Positions 15,197 to 17,478 of a stretch of 17,478 nucleotides of DNA are shown here, piece after piece. This stretch comes from Verrucomicrobiota bacterium (GTDB lineage Bacteria; Verrucomicrobiota; Verrucomicrobiia; Opitutales; Opitutaceae), in assembly GCA_023386835.1 (NCBI GenBank), contig JAEWIY010000170.1, positions 1-17,478 on the forward strand, read 5' to 3'. The position numbers were made by a program, and so were the translations under genes. The notes beneath the pieces are model-generated. The model saw nothing but the letters and a program-made list of their open reading frames with translations, was not told the DNA's origin and did no database searches. Each line of letters begins with the position of its first letter. Position 1 is the first letter of the stretch.

Positions 15197-15209
15197 TTGC
15201 TTCGGGTAA
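15197..15209 (+). promoter_or_regulatory. TTGCTTCGGGTAA motif before the second ACP gene
   Basis: Matches TTGCTTCGGGCAA at 11853-11865 in 12 of 13 bases. It lies three bases after the KS stop in the 66-bp gap before ACP 2. Each copy has the form TTGC-N5-GYAA. It may be a promoter element, a regulator site or a small hairpin; chance is not excluded with two copies. The rest of the gap is a pyrimidine-rich run (15229-15255) without a Shine-Dalgarno. Confidence 0.25.
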
Positions 15210-15260
15210 GATCGGTCTGAAAGAATTGCTACTTTCCTCTTCCCCTTCCCTGTTCAACGC

Positions 15261-15542
15261 ATGTCAGACCCTCTCCTTTCCCATCTCAAACGCTTGATCG
15301 TCGAGACGCTCAAACTGGAAGACGTTACCCCCGAAGAGATCCCGGACGATGAGGCGCTGATCGGTTCGGGCCTGAATCTGGACTCGATCGATGCGCTCGA
15401 ACTGGTGGTGCGGCTGGAGAAGGAATTTGGGGTGAAGATCAGCAGCAGCGAGGAGTCGATGCGCGCGTTGGCGAGCGTCAACAGCCTCGCCGCCTTCGTC
15501 CGCGAGCGGGCTCAACCAGAACGAATCCCGCAGGCCGGCTGA
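15261..15542 (+). CDS. Acyl carrier protein (ACP 2)
   Basis: 93 aa from the ATG at 15261, normal ACP length. GLNLDSIDALELVVRLEKEF carries the phosphopantetheine serine S42 in LDSIDALEL, which resembles ACPs of aryl polyene clusters more than the housekeeping DSLD type. The preceding helix is LLSHLKRLIVETLKLEDV, and the last part is VNSLAAFVRERA. Acts in the cytoplasm as a carrier for the chain built by the KS proteins. Only 16 bp separate its stop from the next KS-family gene. The 66-bp gap before it is pyrimidine-rich and has no purine-rich ribosome site, so translation initiation here is probably not Shine-Dalgarno driven. Two differing ACPs within one locus fit division of labour, such as starter versus extender or separate tailoring steps. 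Confidence 0.95.
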   Translation: MSDPLLSHLKRLIVETLKLEDVTPEEIPDDEALIGSGLNLDSIDALELVVRLEKEFGVKISSSEESMRALASVNSLAAFVRERAQPERIPQAG

Positions 15543-15558
15543 GCTCTCGCTCCTGAGC

Positions 15559-16662
15559 ATGGCTGCTCCGGTCGTACGAATCACGGCCTGCGAGTGCGTC
15601 ACGGCGCTGGGCGCCACCGAAGACTCACTGCAAGGCCTTTTGCACCAGCAGGTCGGACTGCGTCCGCAGTCGGTGCTGGGCCATGACGGCGGGGATGCCG
15701 TTCCGCTCGCGCTGGTTCCGGGGCGCACGCTCGATGAAACCGCGCCGCCCAACTGGCTGCCGTCAGTCCGCGCGCTTTTGCGGGCCTTACCGATCGACGG
15801 CTGGGGCTCGCCGCGCCGGCCGGTCCTCGTCACGAGCAGCAACTTCGGCGTCGGCAGCCTCTACGCGTATCGACGGACCGGTGACACCGCGCACCTCGCC
15901 TACGGCACTCCGTTTGCGTGCGTCGACTGGCTGGCCGGCGAACTGGGTTGGGGCCCGAACGTCACCACCTTCTCGCATGCCTGCGTGACGGCGCACCTGG
16001 GGCTGCTGCATGGCTCGCGTTTATTGGAAGCCGGACTGGCCGACGAGGTCCTGATTTTCTCGTTCGATTACCTGAGCCCGTTTGTGGTGGGAGGATTTCA
16101 CGCGCTGAAGATCCTCAACGAAGCTTTCCCCGCGCCGTATCAGGATCGCCCCACCGGCGCGATCGGTTTGGGTGATGGCGCGGCGTTCGCCGTGCTCAGC
16201 CGTGATCGTGGCGAATTCCGGATCGCTGCCCAGAACCTGCACAACGAGATGCACCACTTCACGGCCAACCGGGCCGACGGCGCCGGCTTTGAAGCATGCA
16301 TCCAGGAAATCACTACCGCCGCCGCCGGCCGGCGGATCTGGCTGAAAGGCCACGGCACCGGCACCCTTGAGGCCGGTCGCCTTGAGGCGGGGACGCTGAC
16401 GCGCCAGTTCCCGAACGCGCCGCTGGTCGGTTGGAAAGGCAGCCTCGGCCACACGCTCGGCAGTTGTGGCCTGGTGGAGTTGGCGATCGCCCTCGCCGCC
16501 ATGCGCACGGGCCGCGCGCCCGGCACCGTGGGGAGCGCCCCGCCGTGTTTCAGCCCGAACGTGGCTCTGGAATCGTTTAACCTGGACGCTTTCGATACGG
16601 TGCTCTGTACGAGCAACGCCTTCGGCGGAGCCCATGCCGCACTGCTCGTCGACCATGATTGA
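15559..16662 (+). CDS. Ketosynthase-family protein (KS 2)
   Basis: 367 aa from the ATG at 15559, shorter than the usual 400-420 of FabF-type enzymes. Thiolase fold with an apparently full set: C142 in FSHACVTAHLG, H265 in WLKGHGTGTLEAG, K293 and H298 in GWKGSLGHTLGSCG, and a C-terminal SNAFGGAHAALLV. Start region ITACECVTALGA replaces the typical VVVTGLG. The retained Cys indicates a real condensing enzyme, or one that primes chains, rather than a chain-length factor; the short length (fewer residues before the Cys) sets it apart from the first KS. Pathway role is inferred as polyene chain elongation with ACP 2. Its last eight bases overlap the next gene's start (ATG at 16655), showing tight translational linkage. 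Confidence 0.9.
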   Translation: MAAPVVRITACECVTALGATEDSLQGLLHQQVGLRPQSVLGHDGGDAVPLALVPGRTLDETAPPNWLPSVRALLRALPIDGWGSPRRPVLVTSSNFGVGSLYAYRRTGDTAHLAYGTPFACVDWLAGELGWGPNVTTFSHACVTAHLGLLHGSRLLEAGLADEVLIFSFDYLSPFVVGGFHALKILNEAFPAPYQDRPTGAIGLGDGAAFAVLSRDRGEFRIAAQNLHNEMHHFTANRADGAGFEACIQEITTAAAGRRIWLKGHGTGTLEAGRLEAGTLTRQFPNAPLVGWKGSLGHTLGSCGLVELAIALAAMRTGRAPGTVGSAPPCFSPNVALESFNLDAFDTVLCTSNAFGGAHAALLVDHD

Positions 16663-17320
16663 GCGCTACCTCACCGCTCTGCACACGCTGGAAGCGACAG
16701 CCGAGGATCCCGCGGCGGTCCGTGAGCGGCTGCGCGATCGTTTCCCGCGTGGGGCGACGCGCCGCATGACGCTGCTGGGCACGATCGTCGGCGCGAACCT
16801 GCAGCCATTGGAGCCGCGGGAGGACGATACGCTGGTGTACCTGTCGGGCTACGCGGAGACCCGTGCGCTCGAGGGCTATCTCGAGAGTTTTCCATCCGCC
16901 AGTCCCACCCTTTTCCAGACTTCAATCCACCCCAGCGCCGTTCAGCAGTCGCTCATTGGCCGGCAGCAACCCGTGGACACGTTCTTCCCCCTGACCGGCA
17001 GCGCGCATCTGGTGGCGCAAGGCCTGTTGACCGCGGCCCTCACGCCGTCCCCGCGCGCCCTGATCTGCGGTGGTGAAGAACGCGGCACATGGTTGCTCGA
17101 ACAACGCGCCGCGAGCGACCGCACGTTCGCCTTCGCCTTTGCGTTGTCCGCCTCCGCGGAGGGCGCCCTGGCCCGCGTCACGCTGGCGCCGCAGGCGCAG
17201 CCGGATGGCGCCGCGGCAACCGGTCTGTCGCTGGCGAAGTTTTTTGATGCGCTGCACCAGCGTGCCGCGCTCGCGTGGAACGGTCCGGCTGGAACCCACG
17301 TTTCGTTGCAGTGGCTGTGA
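16655..17320 (+). CDS. Half-size beta-ketoacyl synthase-like protein (PF13723-type)
   Basis: 221 aa from the ATG at 16655, overlapping the preceding stop by eight bases; the frame continues upstream inside the KS gene but that part is shadow. Looks like the N-terminal-half ketosynthase family (PF13723) common in aryl polyene clusters: SPTLFQTSIHPSAVQQSLIG (83-102), then FFPLTGSAHLVAQGLLTAAL (110-129) and ALICGGEERG (135-144). The only cysteine, C138, is in the strand before GGEE and not at a nucleophile position, and the C-terminal half with the His residues is missing. It cannot condense by itself; a chain-length-factor-like or scaffolding partner of one of the two KS proteins is the natural inference, as known for KS-CLF pairs in aryl polyene synthesis. 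Its stop overlaps the next gene's GTG. Confidence 0.85.
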   Translation: MIERYLTALHTLEATAEDPAAVRERLRDRFPRGATRRMTLLGTIVGANLQPLEPREDDTLVYLSGYAETRALEGYLESFPSASPTLFQTSIHPSAVQQSLIGRQQPVDTFFPLTGSAHLVAQGLLTAALTPSPRALICGGEERGTWLLEQRAASDRTFAFAFALSASAEGALARVTLAPQAQPDGAAATGLSLAKFFDALHQRAALAWNGPAGTHVSLQWL

Positions 17321-17478
17321 CGGAGTCGGTCGAGGGTGCAACGTTGGTGCGCAACCCGGGGCCTTCATGGGGCTACCGGCTCTTGTGCTTCCTCGATCGC
17401 TACGTGCCAGAACTGATCTTCCGTCCGGCGCGCGCGGGCCGCCCGGCCGCGGGCCGGGTGTTTTTTGCCGCGGCCCGG
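17317..17478 (+). CDS. LpxL-like lysophospholipid/lipid acyltransferase, N-terminal fragment
   Basis: Only the first 54 codons are present; the frame runs off the window. The start is GTG at 17317, sharing GTGA with the stop of the preceding gene, a classic coupling overlap. The visible part (SWGYRLLCFLDRYVPELIF at about 17-35, then a basic RPARAGRPAAG segment) resembles the N-terminus of LpxL/HtrB-type acyltransferases that sit beside KS and ACP genes in aryl polyene and flexirubin loci. Such enzymes move an acyl group from ACP to a lipid at the inner membrane; here that would anchor the polyene to an envelope lipid. The HxxxxD active site lies beyond the window, so the assignment rests on context and this short N-terminal similarity. 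Confidence 0.65.
   Translation, partial: MTESVEGATLVRNPGPSWGYRLLCFLDRYVPELIFRPARAGRPAAGRVFFAAAR

Noticed and set aside
1..17478. CRISPR arrays, tRNA or rRNA genes, insertion sequences, attachment sites
   Set aside because: No regularly spaced direct repeats, cloverleaf-like or rRNA sequence, transposase motifs or terminal inverted repeats were seen on either strand.

Overview
The window is G+C-rich and gene-dense, with short gaps and few recognisable Shine-Dalgarno sites. It looks like a Verrucomicrobiota chromosome, most likely Opitutaceae. The strongest pointer is a pair of secreted fibronectin-III proteins whose C-terminal halves carry a motif set (LVRAVGPTL, NNNWGG, AEIYD) that I associate with exported proteins of that group. 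This is recognition from memory, not a database result.

Left part (1-3908). Three minus-strand genes encode an exported ScyD/ScyE-type beta-propeller, an inositol-monophosphatase-family phosphatase and an exported SMP-30/gluconolactonase-like beta-propeller. A plus-strand DedA membrane protein follows. A gap with stacked inverted repeats (4002-4098) then leads to two tandem paralogues of about 510 and 504 aa (4184-5716 and 6120-7634). Each has a signal peptide, an FnIII domain, an Ig/cadherin-like domain and two copies of the Opitutaceae-type C-terminal module. A clear Rho-independent terminator (5817-5850) separates them.

Middle (7619-10238). A WYL-domain transcriptional regulator (minus) is divergent from a 216-aa protein I do not recognise, and a 6-4-6 dyad lies in the gap between them. 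Convergent to the latter is a lipoprotein alpha/beta hydrolase (minus).

Right part (10481-17478, all plus). This is the 5' part of a type II fatty-acid/polyketide-like cluster resembling aryl polyene / flexirubin / xanthomonadin loci. In order it has two FAD-dependent halogenase/hydroxylase-like enzymes, an acyl carrier protein (ACP), a ketosynthase (KS), a second ACP, a second KS-family protein with an intact Cys-His-His set, a half-size KS-like (PF13723-type) protein lacking the nucleophile, and the start of an LpxL-like acyltransferase cut by the window edge. The KS genes would elongate an ACP-bound polyene chain, the half-size KS could be a chain-length-factor-like partner, the acyltransferase could attach the product to a lipid, and the two flavoenzymes could halogenate or hydroxylate an aryl head group. 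Starter-forming enzyme, ketoreductase, dehydratase, thioesterase and exporter are not in the window and would be expected downstream. This cluster with its paired flavoenzymes is the most interesting content.
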